NCBI GenBank assembly: GCA_040616305.1
Contig: CP159918.1
Location: 2,046,001 to 2,110,000 of the forward strand
Source: UBA1876 sp003446665
GTDB lineage: Bacteria; Synergistota; Synergistia; Synergistales; Thermovirgaceae
Length of the DNA: 64,000 nucleotides
Reading direction: 5' to 3'
In this document: positions 42,189-52,457 of the stretch, one piece after another
Layout of the letters: each line of letters opens with the position of its first letter
Numbering within the stretch: position 1 is the first letter of the stretch
Position numbers and translations under genes: made by a program
Notes under the pieces: generated by a model
Seen by the model: the letters and a program-made list of their open reading frames with translations, nothing else
The model's database searches: none
What the model was told of the DNA's origin: nothing

Positions 42189-43232
42189 TCAATTTCCCGC
42201 GTGCCCCTGACCCGCTTCCTGAACGAGATAGTCGAAGGCTTCCTCGAGCTCGGGCAGGCTGTCTTTCAGCTCCATCTTCGTTCCGGTCATGTCGCGAAGG
42301 GGCTTGAGCAACCCGTAAAGCCATTTGCTCTTTACTTCCAGCCGCTTCGGGAAGGCTCCCGCCTTTTCCAGCATCCCGACAAACTCCTCGCAAAATTGCC
42401 GGGACAGATCCTCCAGGTCTTCCCCGGTAAAAGCACGAAACCCCTCAATGAAACCCGAGGCACCGTCCACGATCATGGCGCCCACGACCCTGACGGGGTC
42501 TTCCGGGTTCTCGACCACCAGCCCCGGAAGCCCCTTCCACCCCACCTGCCAGGACCCGGCGGCGCGCTTCAGCCTCTTTATCCTCCTTATGCCATCTTTG
42601 GGGAAGGCCGCGTCGAGAACCTTTTGCGGATCCTCCGGCGAATCTGAGACCGCAACGGCCTTCCAGTTCAATGGCTCCACTTCCTCAAGAACCGGCACGT
42701 CGGCGACCTCGAACCATTTGGCCACCTCTTCATCCTTTTGAACTATCTCGGCTACTACAAGAACCCTGGGAATGACCTCGAGCAAAAGTTCCGCCTCTTC
42801 GGACGTTATCCTGCCGTCCAGGCGCAGGCCCCGCATCCGCCTGAACTGCGCCCAGCCCTTCTTTCCACTGAAGCTCACGCCAAGGGAGCGCATCAGGGAC
42901 ACATCATCCTCGCTGAGCATCTCCCGGTCCAGAAAAGACAGCAGCAGGTTGTTGTGGGATGCCAGGTAGACGGGGTCGTCGGCATCCATGTCGGAGGTCG
43001 TCATGAGATAATGCAACAGGCCCTTTGCCCCCCTGTAAACGGAAAGGCCGAAAAACTCGCCCGCGTTCCCCATTACCAGCGGGTAGACCGTCTCCTCCAT
43101 CCATGGCAGTTTCAGCCCGAAGATGTCGCAGTCGGACAGCACTTTCCACGGTTTCACCCTCTTGTAATCCCTGGCCAGCTCGAAAAGCATCCTCCACTGC
43201 ACCTCGTCGGGCCTTTCGCCGCTTTTTTCCAA
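42189..43232 (-). CDS. uncharacterised protein, 347 residues
   Basis: Not recognised with confidence. The protein is soluble and acidic, with no signal peptide or membrane segment. The N-terminal half (RMLFELARDYKRVKPWKVLSD, then FGLSVYRGAKGLLHYL) recalls DUF6930/DUF7309-like proteins, a weak impression only. It starts at a TTG ending at 43232 with AGAGGAG upstream. The frame opens farther upstream (to 43352), but that part lacks a ribosome site. It stands alone, convergent to the ATPase. Confidence 0.6.
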   Translation of the reverse strand: MEKSGERPDEVQWRMLFELARDYKRVKPWKVLSDCDIFGLKLPWMEETVYPLVMGNAGEFFGLSVYRGAKGLLHYLMTTSDMDADDPVYLASHNNLLLSFLDREMLSEDDVSLMRSLGVSFSGKKGWAQFRRMRGLRLDGRITSEEAELLLEVIPRVLVVAEIVQKDEEVAKWFEVADVPVLEEVEPLNWKAVAVSDSPEDPQKVLDAAFPKDGIRRIKRLKRAAGSWQVGWKGLPGLVVENPEDPVRVVGAMIVDGASGFIEGFRAFTGEDLEDLSRQFCEEFVGMLEKAGAFPKRLEVKSKWLYGLLKPLRDMTGTKMELKDSLPELEEAFDYLVQEAGQGHAGN

Positions 43233-43690
43233 ATCACTCAACTCCTCTTGCGATCTTAACAATATTCTACCCGATCGACACAGACATCTGAAATGCCGCC
43301 ACAAACCTGCACCCGGTGTTTTCTGCAACTCTGTCCCACAATTTTGCAACATCCGCCAGGTACCGCTCCTGTGGGGGGTGAGGGCTTTCCCTCTTCAGGG
43401 ACACACTGGCCGGTCGACAGGAACAACAGCGCAAAAATTTCTGCCTCAATTTATAAATACGCGCAGCAGCGATCGCTGGAAAAACCACGAACGCTGAAAT
43501 GTTTCTGTTATGTCATATGTGCAGATCTGGCTCCTCTGCTGTGCAAATCAGCCTTGAACACACTTTTCGTTGCCTTGCGTTTGCAAGGGATGCAGGGCAA
43601 AATAACAATAAGCAGTCGAAGCCGAATACCCGCCCCCTTGTCATATCCCTTATAGAGTACTAAAATTACTCGTAACGAAACAAATAAGAA

Positions 43691-43748
43691 GGGGTCTGGC
43701 GTTGAATTTTTGCGTCGGAACGATGCAAAAATTCCAAGGCCTGACCCC
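43691..43748. repeat. REP-like palindromic element, intact copy
   Basis: GGGGTCTGGCGTTGAATTTT...AAATTCCAAGGCCTGACCCC, an intact version of the unit split by IS110 at 35604. The gap 43233-43690 holds no gene; 43656-43686 repeats a segment seen at 35418. Confidence 0.85.
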
Positions 43749-43784
43749 CAAGGTTGGACCCCCAAGGTTCCAAAAGGTTTAAAA

Positions 43785-43835
43785 GGGGTCAGCTCGTTGG
43801 GCTTTCGCGAAGCGAAAGTCACAAGGACTGACCCC
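43785..43835. repeat. REP-like palindromic element, second unit
   Basis: GGGGTCAGC...GGACTGACCCC with a central CTTTCGCGAAGCGAAAG hairpin, just upstream of the regulator gene. Confidence 0.8.
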
Positions 43836-43883
43836 CAGCGGTTCACCAAAACAAATTCCAAAACTCACACCAGGAGACTATAA

Positions 43884-44453
43884 ATGATCGACTCCTTCAT
43901 CACATCAAAAACACGCGTCAAACTGATGCTAAAATTCTTCACCAACCCGGACACCCGGGCGTACCTTCGCGAACTCGCCGAAGAATTCGGCGAGAGCACC
44001 AACGCCGTGCGCGTGGAGCTCAACCGCCTGTCCGAAGCAGGGCTTCTTGAAAGCCAAAACGAAGGCCGCACCAGGCTCTACCAAGCCAACACAAAACACC
44101 CGCTCTTTCCCGAGCTTCGAAGCATCGCCCTAAAAACCCTCAAACTCGACTCCCTCGTCGACGACATCGTCCAGCGCCTGGGCAACGTGGAACTGGCCTT
44201 CGTCACCGGCGACTACGCCAAAGGCATCGACTCGGGCCTGGTGGACCTCATGCTCGTGGGCGACATCGACGAAAGCTACCTCAAAAACCTGGTCGAAAAG
44301 GTCGAAAAAATGACCAGGCGAAAGATCCGGTATCTCGTGCTCTCCCGCAACGAATACCAGCGACTCAGGGAACGCTTCGAGCAGGACAAGGTCCTGGTCA
44401 TCTGGAAGGGCAACAACGGACTAAAAACACGTGAGGAAAAATCCGATGTATGA
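43884..44453 (+). CDS. winged-helix regulator with nucleotidyltransferase-like domain
   Basis: A 189-residue protein. The N-terminal ArsR-like winged helix (residues ~1-75, LRELAEEFGESTNAVRVELNRL) is joined to a nucleotidyltransferase-like domain in which the catalytic GSxxxGxxxxxSDxD motif is degenerate (TGDYAKGIDSGLVDLMLVGD). Such proteins often stand at the head of surface-polysaccharide loci, as here before UDP-glucose dehydrogenase, and probably regulate them. A decayed second copy of the C-terminal domain is at 46171. Confidence 0.8.
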   Translation: MIDSFITSKTRVKLMLKFFTNPDTRAYLRELAEEFGESTNAVRVELNRLSEAGLLESQNEGRTRLYQANTKHPLFPELRSIALKTLKLDSLVDDIVQRLGNVELAFVTGDYAKGIDSGLVDLMLVGDIDESYLKNLVEKVEKMTRRKIRYLVLSRNEYQRLRERFEQDKVLVIWKGNNGLKTREEKSDV

Positions 44454-44624
44454 TGCTACCGTGGAAGTAACCACGGAAGTCATCAACGAGCAAACGGACG
44501 ATACCGCAAGAACAAGACACACCAAAACACACCGAAGGGGTTGTTGCACGGCAGCCAGGCATTTTACAAAGCCTTGTGCCTTTCTGCCGGGGCATCCCGC
44601 TTCTCACGCTTTAGGAGGCAACCA

Positions 44625-45956
44625 ATGCGCGTCTGCATGATCGGAACAGGCTACGTAGGACTCGTCACCGGGGCATGCCTTGCCGAACAGGGCAACCATG
44701 TCTGGTGCGTCGATGTTGACCAGGACAAGATCGCCAGGCTCAATGCGGGAGAGGTCCCCATCTACGAACCCGGCCTCGAGGACATCATCAAAAGAAACGT
44801 CTCCCAGGGACGGCTCAAATTCACCACCGACACAAAAGAAGCCGTCAACAGCAGCCTCTTCGTCTTCATCGCCGTGGGGACCCCGCCCGACGGAAACGGC
44901 AACGCCGACCTCACATACGTCCTGCAGGCGGCACAAAACATCGGTACCTGCATGGACGGCTACAAGATCATCGCCACCAAATCCACCGTCCCGGTCGGCA
45001 CGACCTACAAAATAAAAAACACCATAACCGACGAACTCACAAAACGCGGGCGCACCGACATCGACTTCGACGTGGCCTTCTGCCCCGAATTCCTCAAAGA
45101 AGGCTCCGCCGTGGACGACTTTTTGAGCCCCGACCGCATCGTCATCGGAACCGAAAACGACAGGACCTCGGAGTTTCTCAGGGAGCTTTTCTCCCCTTAT
45201 GTTCAGAGGGAACCCCGTATCCTCACCATGAGCATAACCTCCGCCGAACTCACCAAATACGCCGCCAACTCCATGCTGGCCACACGGATCAGCTTCATGA
45301 ACGAGCTCGCCAGCTTCTGCGAAACCGTGGGCGCCGACATCGAGGAAGTCCGCCGCGGTATCGGTACTGACAAACGGATCGGCCCCGCCTTCCTCTACGC
45401 CGGCGTCGGCTACGGAGGCTCCTGCTTTCCCAAGGACGTGAAGGCTCTCATCCTCTCCGCCAAAGAAAAAGGCAAGGACCTTTCCATCCTCCAGGCCGTC
45501 GAAGAGGTAAACACAAACCAGAAGTACAACTTCCTCAAAAAAATCTTGAAACACTTCGACGACAAGATAACCGACAAAACCTTCGCCGTATGGGGCCTGA
45601 GCTTCAAGCCCCACACCGACGACATCCGGGAGGCACCGGCCATAGAAATCATCAAGGAGCTGACGAAAAAGGGCGCAAAGGTCCGCGCCTATGACCCCGT
45701 CGCCATGGACAACGCGAGGCCCCTTTTCGAAGACAACAAAAACGTCCATTTCGCCGACGACGAATACAACGCCCTCGAAGGCACCGATGCACTTATCCTC
45801 GTCACAGAATGGCCCCAGTTCCGCAAGCCCGACTGGGAAAGGGTGAAGGAACTTTTGGCCACACCGGTGGTCTTTGACGGACGCAACCAGTACGACCCCA
45901 TCCAGATGAAGAAGATGGGGTTTGTGTATTTCGGCATCGGGAGGAATCAGGGCTGA
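44625..45956 (+). CDS. ugd: UDP-glucose 6-dehydrogenase
   Basis: A 443-residue enzyme that oxidises UDP-glucose to UDP-glucuronate with two NAD+. The NAD-binding motif GTGYVGLVTGACLAEQGNHV opens the protein; the catalytic Cys is in GYGGSCFPKDVKAL, and the C-terminal UDP-binding domain has WGLSFKPHTDDIREAPA. The start at 44625 follows AGGAGG. It supplies UDP-glucuronate for surface polysaccharides. The stop overlaps the ATG of a truncated epimerase. The 171 bases upstream hold no recognisable gene. Confidence 0.94.
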   Translation: MRVCMIGTGYVGLVTGACLAEQGNHVWCVDVDQDKIARLNAGEVPIYEPGLEDIIKRNVSQGRLKFTTDTKEAVNSSLFVFIAVGTPPDGNGNADLTYVLQAAQNIGTCMDGYKIIATKSTVPVGTTYKIKNTITDELTKRGRTDIDFDVAFCPEFLKEGSAVDDFLSPDRIVIGTENDRTSEFLRELFSPYVQREPRILTMSITSAELTKYAANSMLATRISFMNELASFCETVGADIEEVRRGIGTDKRIGPAFLYAGVGYGGSCFPKDVKALILSAKEKGKDLSILQAVEEVNTNQKYNFLKKILKHFDDKITDKTFAVWGLSFKPHTDDIREAPAIEIIKELTKKGAKVRAYDPVAMDNARPLFEDNKNVHFADDEYNALEGTDALILVTEWPQFRKPDWERVKELLATPVVFDGRNQYDPIQMKKMGFVYFGIGRNQG

Positions 45957-46102
45957 TGGGTAAGAAAATAATGGTTACCGGTGCAGCAGGGTTCATAGGT
46001 TTCCACACGGCCCTTCGGCTCCTCGAAAGAGGGGACGAAGTCAATGACATCATAAACAACTTTTGCGACCATACACGGCAAGAAGCCTGGCTTCTTGCTT
46101 GA
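45956..46102 (+). pseudogene. truncated NAD-dependent epimerase (UDP-glucuronate epimerase-like)
   Basis: 48 codons beginning MGKKIMVTGAAGFIGFHTAL, the Rossmann start of a sugar epimerase, then out of family after ERGDEV. It overlaps the ugd stop by one base, so it was once the next gene of the operon. The remaining ~290 residues are missing, lost by deletion. Confidence 0.75.
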
Positions 46103-46170
46103 GAACATAATCCAGAGCGTGGGATACATGGAACCGGGTTTCATGGCCGGGAACTAAGTAAAAAAATAAC

Positions 46171-46440
46171 ATGGTGGGACTTATGTCTGTAGACACTAAT
46201 GAGATACACAGCATGGTGCGTAAATTCACAGGGATTGACCAGCTGATCCCCCTAGTATTGTCAAAGTTTGGCGACATACATTCGGCCTACGTACTGGGCG
46301 ACTACGCAAGGGGGACGGATTCGGGTATAAATGACCTTGTCCTTGTAGGAGAGGCGGACAAAGCCTACCTGCAAAACCTGATAGACAAGGTCGAGCCCAT
46401 GCTTCACCGAAAAATACGCTGCCTGTCTTTAAGTCCTCAA
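46171..46440 (+). pseudogene. remnant of a nucleotidyltransferase-like regulator domain
   Basis: About 90 codons resembling the C-terminal domain of the regulator at 43884 (VLGDYARGTDSGINDLVLVGE against VTGDYAKGIDSGLVDLMLVGD), lacking the winged helix. After CLSLSPQY the frame runs into unrelated sequence. Confidence 0.7.
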
Positions 46441-46782
46441 TATTGTGCTAAATATTCTTTTGATACCCAGGATCGGGATCGTGGGTTCGGCAGTTGCAGG
46501 AATGATCGCAATTGGCGGCGTCAATGTGTTGAAGGCAATCGAGGTTTACTGGATCATGAACATGCAGCCCTATAATTTCAAATACTACAAGCCAGTGATT
46601 GCAGGTCTTGTTCTGATGGGTTGCTTTTTTTTGATAAGTCATTTTTCTTTGGTGTCATTTCGGCTATTTTGGCATTACCTACGGGGTTTTTAGTCATGAG
46701 TAGTGTTTTATTTCTTCTGGGTCTAGAAAAGGATGACAAATATATACTCGACCTTTTTGCGGCCAAGATAAAAAAATTTTAA
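46441..46782 (+). pseudogene. C-terminal remnant of a polysaccharide flippase with frameshift
   Basis: It begins LNILLIPRIGIVGSAVAG, a typical end segment of Wzx/MATE-like flippases. Near 46645 the reading frame shifts: the first frame stops at 46693, while the second continues FGVISAILALPTGFLVMSS to a stop at 46782. The N-terminal three-quarters are missing. The next 209 bases are AT-rich and gene-free. Confidence 0.7.
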
Positions 46783-46991
46783 GTTTGTAATAAGATAATC
46801 GCGGAACCGCAGTTCTCCAAGGCAACTGTGGTCATGTACGAAGAGCTTTATACGTATTATCGGCACAAACGAAGCAATCAACTCACAAACGTAATTATTA
46901 CGTTTAATCAACAACGGAAATTTTTCAGAATAACCAGCTTCTTGAAATTTCTTTTAATAGGCGTATTCCCTTATCAGAAAGGAGACGACAT

Positions 46992-48212
46992 ATGAAAATC
47001 GCTTTTTTAGTCAGCAGTTTCCCCACCTTGTCAGAAACATTTATTCTGAATCAAATTACTGGTCTTATAGATCGGGGACATGACGTAGATATTTTTGCCG
47101 ACCACCCACAACAAATATCAAAGATACATCCTGATGTTTCCAAATATGATTTGCTTTCAAGAACAAACTATCGAAACATGCCAACAAGTAAATTGAAACG
47201 TATTATACACGGGATAAAGCTTATTAGCTTGTATATTCGCAAGAATCCAAATATCGTTTTTCGTTGTCTTAATATTTTAAAATACGGGAAACTAGCATTA
47301 TCTCTTCAACTTCTTTTTGCATTGCCCTTATTTCTCGACAAAGGGGAATACGACATCATTCATTGTCATTTCGGACCTAACGGAACGTTAGGAGTGATAT
47401 TACGCGAAATTGGCCTACTGCAAGGTAAAATAATCACTTCCTTCCATGGATATGACGTTAACGTGATCTCGGAACCCGATATGTACAAACACCTGTTTCA
47501 AGAAGGGGACTTGTTTACAACTAACACTTTGTTTACAAAAAAACGGGTTATTGAATTGGGAGGTCCAGAAGAAAAAATAAATATCCTACCAGTGGGTTTG
47601 CCACTTGAAAAATTCCCTTTTCAAGAGAGAAAGTTTAACGGCAAAGATATAAACATACTAACAGTTGCGCGATTAGTTGAAAAAAAGGGTCTTGAATACT
47701 CAATAAAAGCCGTTTCTAAACTAATTAAAGCGCATCCTAATTTGAACATACATTACCGCATAGTTGGCTATGGTCCTTTAAAACAAAGTCTTCTGACTTT
47801 GGTCACTAAATTAGGTGTTGAAACACAGGTTAAATTACTCGGCGCTCGCGAGCAACATGAGATCCGCCGACTATTCCAGCAATCGGAGATTTTTGTATTA
47901 TCAAGCGTAACTGCAAAAAACGGGGATCGTGAGGGCCAGGCATTAGTTTTACAAGAAGCCCAAGCAATGGGACTACCTGTAGTTTCAACGTTGCATAATG
48001 GTATTCCTGAAGGTGTTTTGAACAATGAATCTGGTTTTCTAGTTCCTGAACGTGATGTAGACGCCTTAGCAGAACGTTTAGATTTCCTTGTCCGACATTC
48101 TAATTCCTGGCCAAAAATGGGGCGTGCTGGGAGAGACTTTGTAGAAAAACATTATGACATCAATAAACTGAACTGCGAACTAGTAAGAATTTACGAAAAG
48201 CTTGTAGTTTAA
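46992..48212 (+). CDS. glycosyltransferase family 4 (colanic-acid type)
   Basis: A 406-residue GT-B glycosyltransferase. The N-terminus KIAFLVSSFPTLSETFILNQ is typical of colanic acid/exopolysaccharide transferases, and the GT4 core has LTVARLVEKKGLEYSIKAV and the donor-binding E(x7)E pair around GDREGQALVLQEAQAMGLPV. It transfers a sugar from a nucleotide donor onto a lipid-linked glycan. Base composition is clearly more AT-rich than the core genes, suggesting recent transfer. AAAGGAG precedes its ATG. Confidence 0.88.
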   Translation: MKIAFLVSSFPTLSETFILNQITGLIDRGHDVDIFADHPQQISKIHPDVSKYDLLSRTNYRNMPTSKLKRIIHGIKLISLYIRKNPNIVFRCLNILKYGKLALSLQLLFALPLFLDKGEYDIIHCHFGPNGTLGVILREIGLLQGKIITSFHGYDVNVISEPDMYKHLFQEGDLFTTNTLFTKKRVIELGGPEEKINILPVGLPLEKFPFQERKFNGKDINILTVARLVEKKGLEYSIKAVSKLIKAHPNLNIHYRIVGYGPLKQSLLTLVTKLGVETQVKLLGAREQHEIRRLFQQSEIFVLSSVTAKNGDREGQALVLQEAQAMGLPVVSTLHNGIPEGVLNNESGFLVPERDVDALAERLDFLVRHSNSWPKMGRAGRDFVEKHYDINKLNCELVRIYEKLVV

Positions 48213-48269
48213 AAGACATAGGGGATTATCGATGACGTATTCCTGTAAACTCGACCTTTAAAAAATGAA

Positions 48270-49715
48270 ATGAATAATTCAACTTTGTTTTCTCAACTCC
48301 GTTCCGGCGCAATTATCTCATTTGCTGCCCGGTATAGTGACATAGCGATACAGATCCTTGTCACAGCTATCTTGTCGCGGCTTTTGACTCCGGCTGATTT
48401 TGGCGTTGTAGCCGTTATAACGGTTTTTGTCGTCTTTTTCCAGATCCTCAGTAGCGCGGGCATCGGGCCGGCAGTGATCCAGGAAGATACTCTCGACTCG
48501 CACGAAACAGCAACCATCTTCAACCTGACAATACTCATCGGCTTGACAATTTCACTCGGATTCTTCGCCCTTGGTCCCGTTTTGGCAACAATATATTCGG
48601 ATTCCGTTTACATAAAAATTGCCCGATTGCTTTCTCTGTCTCTTTTTTTCAACACGCTTAACATCGTACCCCAGGCTCTCCTCCGGAAACGTCGCCGATT
48701 TGGGCTTCATGGGTTTTGTGTAATTTCCGCTCACATCCTTGCAGGTGTGCTTGCTATTGTTTTGGCATTTACAGGAGCGAGCTACTTCGCCCTGGTCTAC
48801 CGAGCAATCGCTTCGGCGTTTTTTTCCTTTGCTTTTTGCGCCTTTGCAGCAAAGCTGCCTTTGATGGCCGCATTCTCCCTGGCGGTCTTGAAGCGAATTG
48901 CAAGATACTCCACATACCAGTTTATGTTCAACTTCATCAATTATTTCTCAAGAAACCTGGACAAACTCCTGATCGGTCGTTTCATGGGACCGGCACCCCT
49001 TGGGTATTACGAAAAATCCTACCGGCTTATGATGCTTCCTTTGCAAAGTTTTACATATGCGTTATCTCCCGTTCTTCATCCAGTCCTTTCGGGAATAAAA
49101 ACGGATCTGCCATCAATGTTCCGAGCATATCTGCAAATCAGCAGACTTCTAGCGCTCATTGGATTTCCTCTTTCGGCTTTTTTGGCATTCTCAGCGCGGG
49201 AAATCGTTTTGATTGTCTTTGGGTCACAATGGGGACCGAGTGTGCCGGTTTTCGAAATCTTGGCTCTTTCCGTAGGGATTCAGATGGTTCTTTCTTCGAC
49301 AGGTTCCGTCTTCCAGGCAGCCGGAAGGACGGATTTGCTCTTTCTCAGTGGTTTTCTTTCGGCGATCACCATGGTCGCGGGCACAACCGTTGGCATTATC
49401 CTGGATTCGATGGAAATTCTTGCAGCGGCTCTCGTGCTAGCCTTTGCGTTCAATTTTTTCCAAGGGCATTATCTTTTGATCCGAAAAGCACTAAAGGGCT
49501 CGCAACGTAGTTTTTACAAACAAATCCTTTCCCCTTTTATTACTGGATTGGTAATTGCTGTAGTTCTCTTTCTAACCCAGTCGTTTCTCAAAGGGCTCAA
49601 TATCAACCTTTTTTCTAGCCTTATAATAAAAACGGCTGTTACGGCCGCCGCTTTCTTTACAAGCATTATTGCCACCGGCGACTTGAAACTGATCTTGAGG
49701 TTGGTACGGAAATAA
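48270..49715 (+). CDS. polysaccharide flippase (Wzx/WzxC-like)
   Basis: A 481-residue membrane protein with about 12-14 hydrophobic segments of the Polysacc_synt/MVF type. The N-terminal block ILVTAILSRLLTPADFGVVAVI and YFSRNLDKLLIGRFMGPAPLGYYEKSY match WzxC-like flippases, which move lipid-linked oligosaccharides across the inner membrane. It probably works with the glycosyltransferase just upstream (57 bases away). No strong ribosome site is visible. Confidence 0.88.
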   Translation: MNNSTLFSQLRSGAIISFAARYSDIAIQILVTAILSRLLTPADFGVVAVITVFVVFFQILSSAGIGPAVIQEDTLDSHETATIFNLTILIGLTISLGFFALGPVLATIYSDSVYIKIARLLSLSLFFNTLNIVPQALLRKRRRFGLHGFCVISAHILAGVLAIVLAFTGASYFALVYRAIASAFFSFAFCAFAAKLPLMAAFSLAVLKRIARYSTYQFMFNFINYFSRNLDKLLIGRFMGPAPLGYYEKSYRLMMLPLQSFTYALSPVLHPVLSGIKTDLPSMFRAYLQISRLLALIGFPLSAFLAFSAREIVLIVFGSQWGPSVPVFEILALSVGIQMVLSSTGSVFQAAGRTDLLFLSGFLSAITMVAGTTVGIILDSMEILAAALVLAFAFNFFQGHYLLIRKALKGSQRSFYKQILSPFITGLVIAVVLFLTQSFLKGLNINLFSSLIIKTAVTAAAFFTSIIATGDLKLILRLVRK

Positions 49716-49794
49716 ATCGAAGGTAATACCGTCAAGAAGGGTTTGCACAAAACGACCTAACCGAGGAGCAAATTAAAATTGTAGAGGGAAGAAT

Positions 49795-52014
49795 ATGATT
49801 GAACGACATAAGGAAGTTTCTCAACCCATTCGACTTCTCTATCTTTTCATTTACCTCTCTTTTCTCTTTGTAATGAACCGCTTGGCTTTTGGTCAGTGGC
49901 TTCCGCTTACAACTCCGAAAGGTCTCTGGTTTTACTCTGGTGCCGCCGCATTGATTCTTGGCAGTCTTCTTGTTACCCCGTTTTTCACCAGTCCAGCCAA
50001 TGCCATTTCTTACCTAGTTGCTGCACTTATAGCTGTTTTCGCTTTTGATGTGCCAAGCGCTGCTCTAAACGATACACTTCCACGGCAATGTGTTCTTGTC
50101 TTCTGTTTCGTAATGCTGACGGTTTGTGGACTGAACATTATTTTCAAAGACTCCAAGAGCCGTTTGCGTCATAATACGGCGGAAATTGGGCGCATATTGG
50201 CTGATAATCTGGGAAGCCCTCGCTTTGTGTATGCCGTAATCATAGTTTATTCGCTTTGGGAATATCACCGTGAGGCCCCATCGGAATTGTTCTTTGTGGG
50301 ATTGTCGGGCCTTGTCATTGCCGCTCAGCAACTACTTGAGACTTTAGGCAATGTTGTTCTGCGCATTCGTGATGTGTGGCTTCCCAGCACTGCCCCTGCA
50401 GTTATTGGCAGCATGATGGCACATCAAACTCCCGGACTGTTCTTGATCCGGCAATACGGCGCCGAAACCATTAACTCTGGCTCATGTCTGCTAATTTCCG
50501 ACAAAAATGCCCGGTTTAAGATAGGTATAGCCCTTGACTATTTCGGTCAGGACGAAGGCGGTGTTTTACTACGTGCTCTTGAAACCAATGTCCCTAACCA
50601 ACACTACTCCCGATTACTCGAGTTAGCAAAACGCATCCCAGAGGGCTCTGTCAGCGTCCTTGGCCAAACAGAAATCAATGCCTTTCAAGCCGATATTCAT
50701 CTACTGAAAAACCTCGAATCCTTTATCGGGATTGTTGCCCCAGAAACTGCCACACAACGGCTTTATTTTGAAGTCATTCAAGAAAAAGACATAGAACAGG
50801 GAAGACTTGTGGAAACCTTTGTCGGCGAGAAACGCGTTCTGTACCAAGTACTCGACGGCTTGACGAAAGAAGAAATCATTCAACAGAAAAACACTTATGG
50901 CTTTGCGCGCGGAGAAGCAACACAAATCGGAGTTTGGGACGAAGAAAGTCGGAAGTTCAAGCCCTGCAACTGGATTCCCCGGCTCAACGCGCCTGTCTTT
51001 CTCAAGAGCATTGAAAAACCAAGCGACAATCCAGAGGCTGTCGGCTACCTCCCATCAACCAACTATGATGTTAGGATTAAGAACCTCGATGAACTGGTGA
51101 CCCACAACACTGCGATTCTCGGCATCCTGGGCATAGGGAAATCCATGCTCGCTATTGAACTGGTTGAGAGGATGATTAAGCATGGGATCAAAGTAATTTG
51201 CATTGACCTGACAAATCAATACGCGACGGAGTTGTCCGACCTCTACGATAATGAGCACGAGATGGAGTGTCTCAGCACAATACAGAAGGCAGGGCAGCAA
51301 GACAGAGATCATTGGGCGGAAAATCCTAATGAGGGTGGCAGCGTTCAACGCTTGCAGGAAGCGATCTATAATGATTTGGAGACGTTTCTGCAGAAAGATG
51401 GCTCCCATAACTTAAAAATATACAATCCTGCAGTGCTGTCGGCGACCAAACAGAAGCAAGAACCCAAGTCCTTTAGTGTCAGCGGTGAGTGGCATAGAGG
51501 AGCCGCTCTTTGGCAAGTTACGCCAACTGAAATCACACAGATCATCTCGGAGGCTGCCCTTCAGATTGCTCAAAAAGGTGGCATGACAGATAAAGCGCGG
51601 GTCTGCCTTGTTTACGAAGAGGCGCATTCGTTGGTTCCCGAATGGAATTCCGTTGCAGTAGAGGGGGACAAGGCCGCAACGAACGGGACCGCACGCGCAA
51701 TATTACAGGGCAGAAAATATGGCCTTGGTTGTCTGCTTATCACACAGAGAACTGCGAATGTAACAAAGACTATCCTGAATCAGTGCAATACCGTCTTTGC
51801 AATGAGAACTTTTGATGATACCGGCAAGGAATTTCTGTCGAACTACCTCGGAGGCGAGTACGCAGCGAAGTTGCCGTCGTTGAAAGAAAGACACGCTGTG
51901 TTTTTTGGGCGTGCTTCCAGTTGCGAAAATCCCGTAATGATCCGACTCAATGATCAGTCTGATTTCCGACGTGTATTCCGTGCATCAGATGTCGCAGACA
52001 CCCCTAGGATATAG
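49795..52014 (+). CDS. membrane-anchored HerA/DUF87-type ATPase, C-terminus replaced by an IS end
   Basis: A 739-residue protein. The first ~190 residues carry five or six hydrophobic segments; a central region of mixed strands and helices follows; from about 440 there is a HerA/VirB4-type ATPase. It has Walker A LGILGIGKSMLAIEL, Walker B RVCLVYEEAHSLVPEW and the sensor stretch LLITQRTANVTKTILNQCNTV. HerA-like motors act in DNA processing and in several anti-phage systems, usually with a nuclease or other partner. The last ~8 codons and the stop come from an IS21-type end that begins at 51990. Confidence 0.75.
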   Translation: MIERHKEVSQPIRLLYLFIYLSFLFVMNRLAFGQWLPLTTPKGLWFYSGAAALILGSLLVTPFFTSPANAISYLVAALIAVFAFDVPSAALNDTLPRQCVLVFCFVMLTVCGLNIIFKDSKSRLRHNTAEIGRILADNLGSPRFVYAVIIVYSLWEYHREAPSELFFVGLSGLVIAAQQLLETLGNVVLRIRDVWLPSTAPAVIGSMMAHQTPGLFLIRQYGAETINSGSCLLISDKNARFKIGIALDYFGQDEGGVLLRALETNVPNQHYSRLLELAKRIPEGSVSVLGQTEINAFQADIHLLKNLESFIGIVAPETATQRLYFEVIQEKDIEQGRLVETFVGEKRVLYQVLDGLTKEEIIQQKNTYGFARGEATQIGVWDEESRKFKPCNWIPRLNAPVFLKSIEKPSDNPEAVGYLPSTNYDVRIKNLDELVTHNTAILGILGIGKSMLAIELVERMIKHGIKVICIDLTNQYATELSDLYDNEHEMECLSTIQKAGQQDRDHWAENPNEGGSVQRLQEAIYNDLETFLQKDGSHNLKIYNPAVLSATKQKQEPKSFSVSGEWHRGAALWQVTPTEITQIISEAALQIAQKGGMTDKARVCLVYEEAHSLVPEWNSVAVEGDKAATNGTARAILQGRKYGLGCLLITQRTANVTKTILNQCNTVFAMRTFDDTGKEFLSNYLGGEYAAKLPSLKERHAVFFGRASSCENPVMIRLNDQSDFRRVFRASDVADTPRI

Positions 52015-52244
52015 CTAAGGGTACATCCAGTTTCCCGCACATGAATACACTTCCGAGGTGAATTTTGGGAAATGGATATGGCATTCTTGGTTCAGGAAAA
52101 ATCCGGACTAGGGGTGTCGGCCGTGACCTAGCTGAAGGAGCATCACATCATGTGCGTGGAAGAACTTGCAAGAAATCAGAGCGTCAGGAAGATCGCGTCC
52201 ACCTTTGGCGTAGACGAAAGCACCTTGAAATACAGGCTCGGGAG

Positions 52245-52400
52245 TGTTTTGTTCCCGCAGGGCTTCAAGCACGACCTTGGCCTTGAATTTCGCGTCGTAA
52301 CGCTTTCTTATGACGGTTATTGGTCCCTCCCCATTTCGGCTTCCGCCAAGGCCATGATATCACCTTAAGCTCTGGTCCAGTTTTTGGGGAGTAGATTGGT
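52245..52400 (-). pseudogene. IS3-family OrfA fragment
   Basis: On the minus strand, after an in-frame stop, KKRYDAKFKAKVVLEALREQ matches the start of IS3-type OrfA proteins. The upstream terminal-like sequence CCCCAAAAACTGGACC fits an IS3 end. The 3' part is missing at the junction with the IS21 remnant. Confidence 0.6.
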
Positions 52401-52457
52401 ATCGCTATAGAAACACACAGGGTAAACTGGTGCCAAATCTATAAGGAGGAGGAACGA

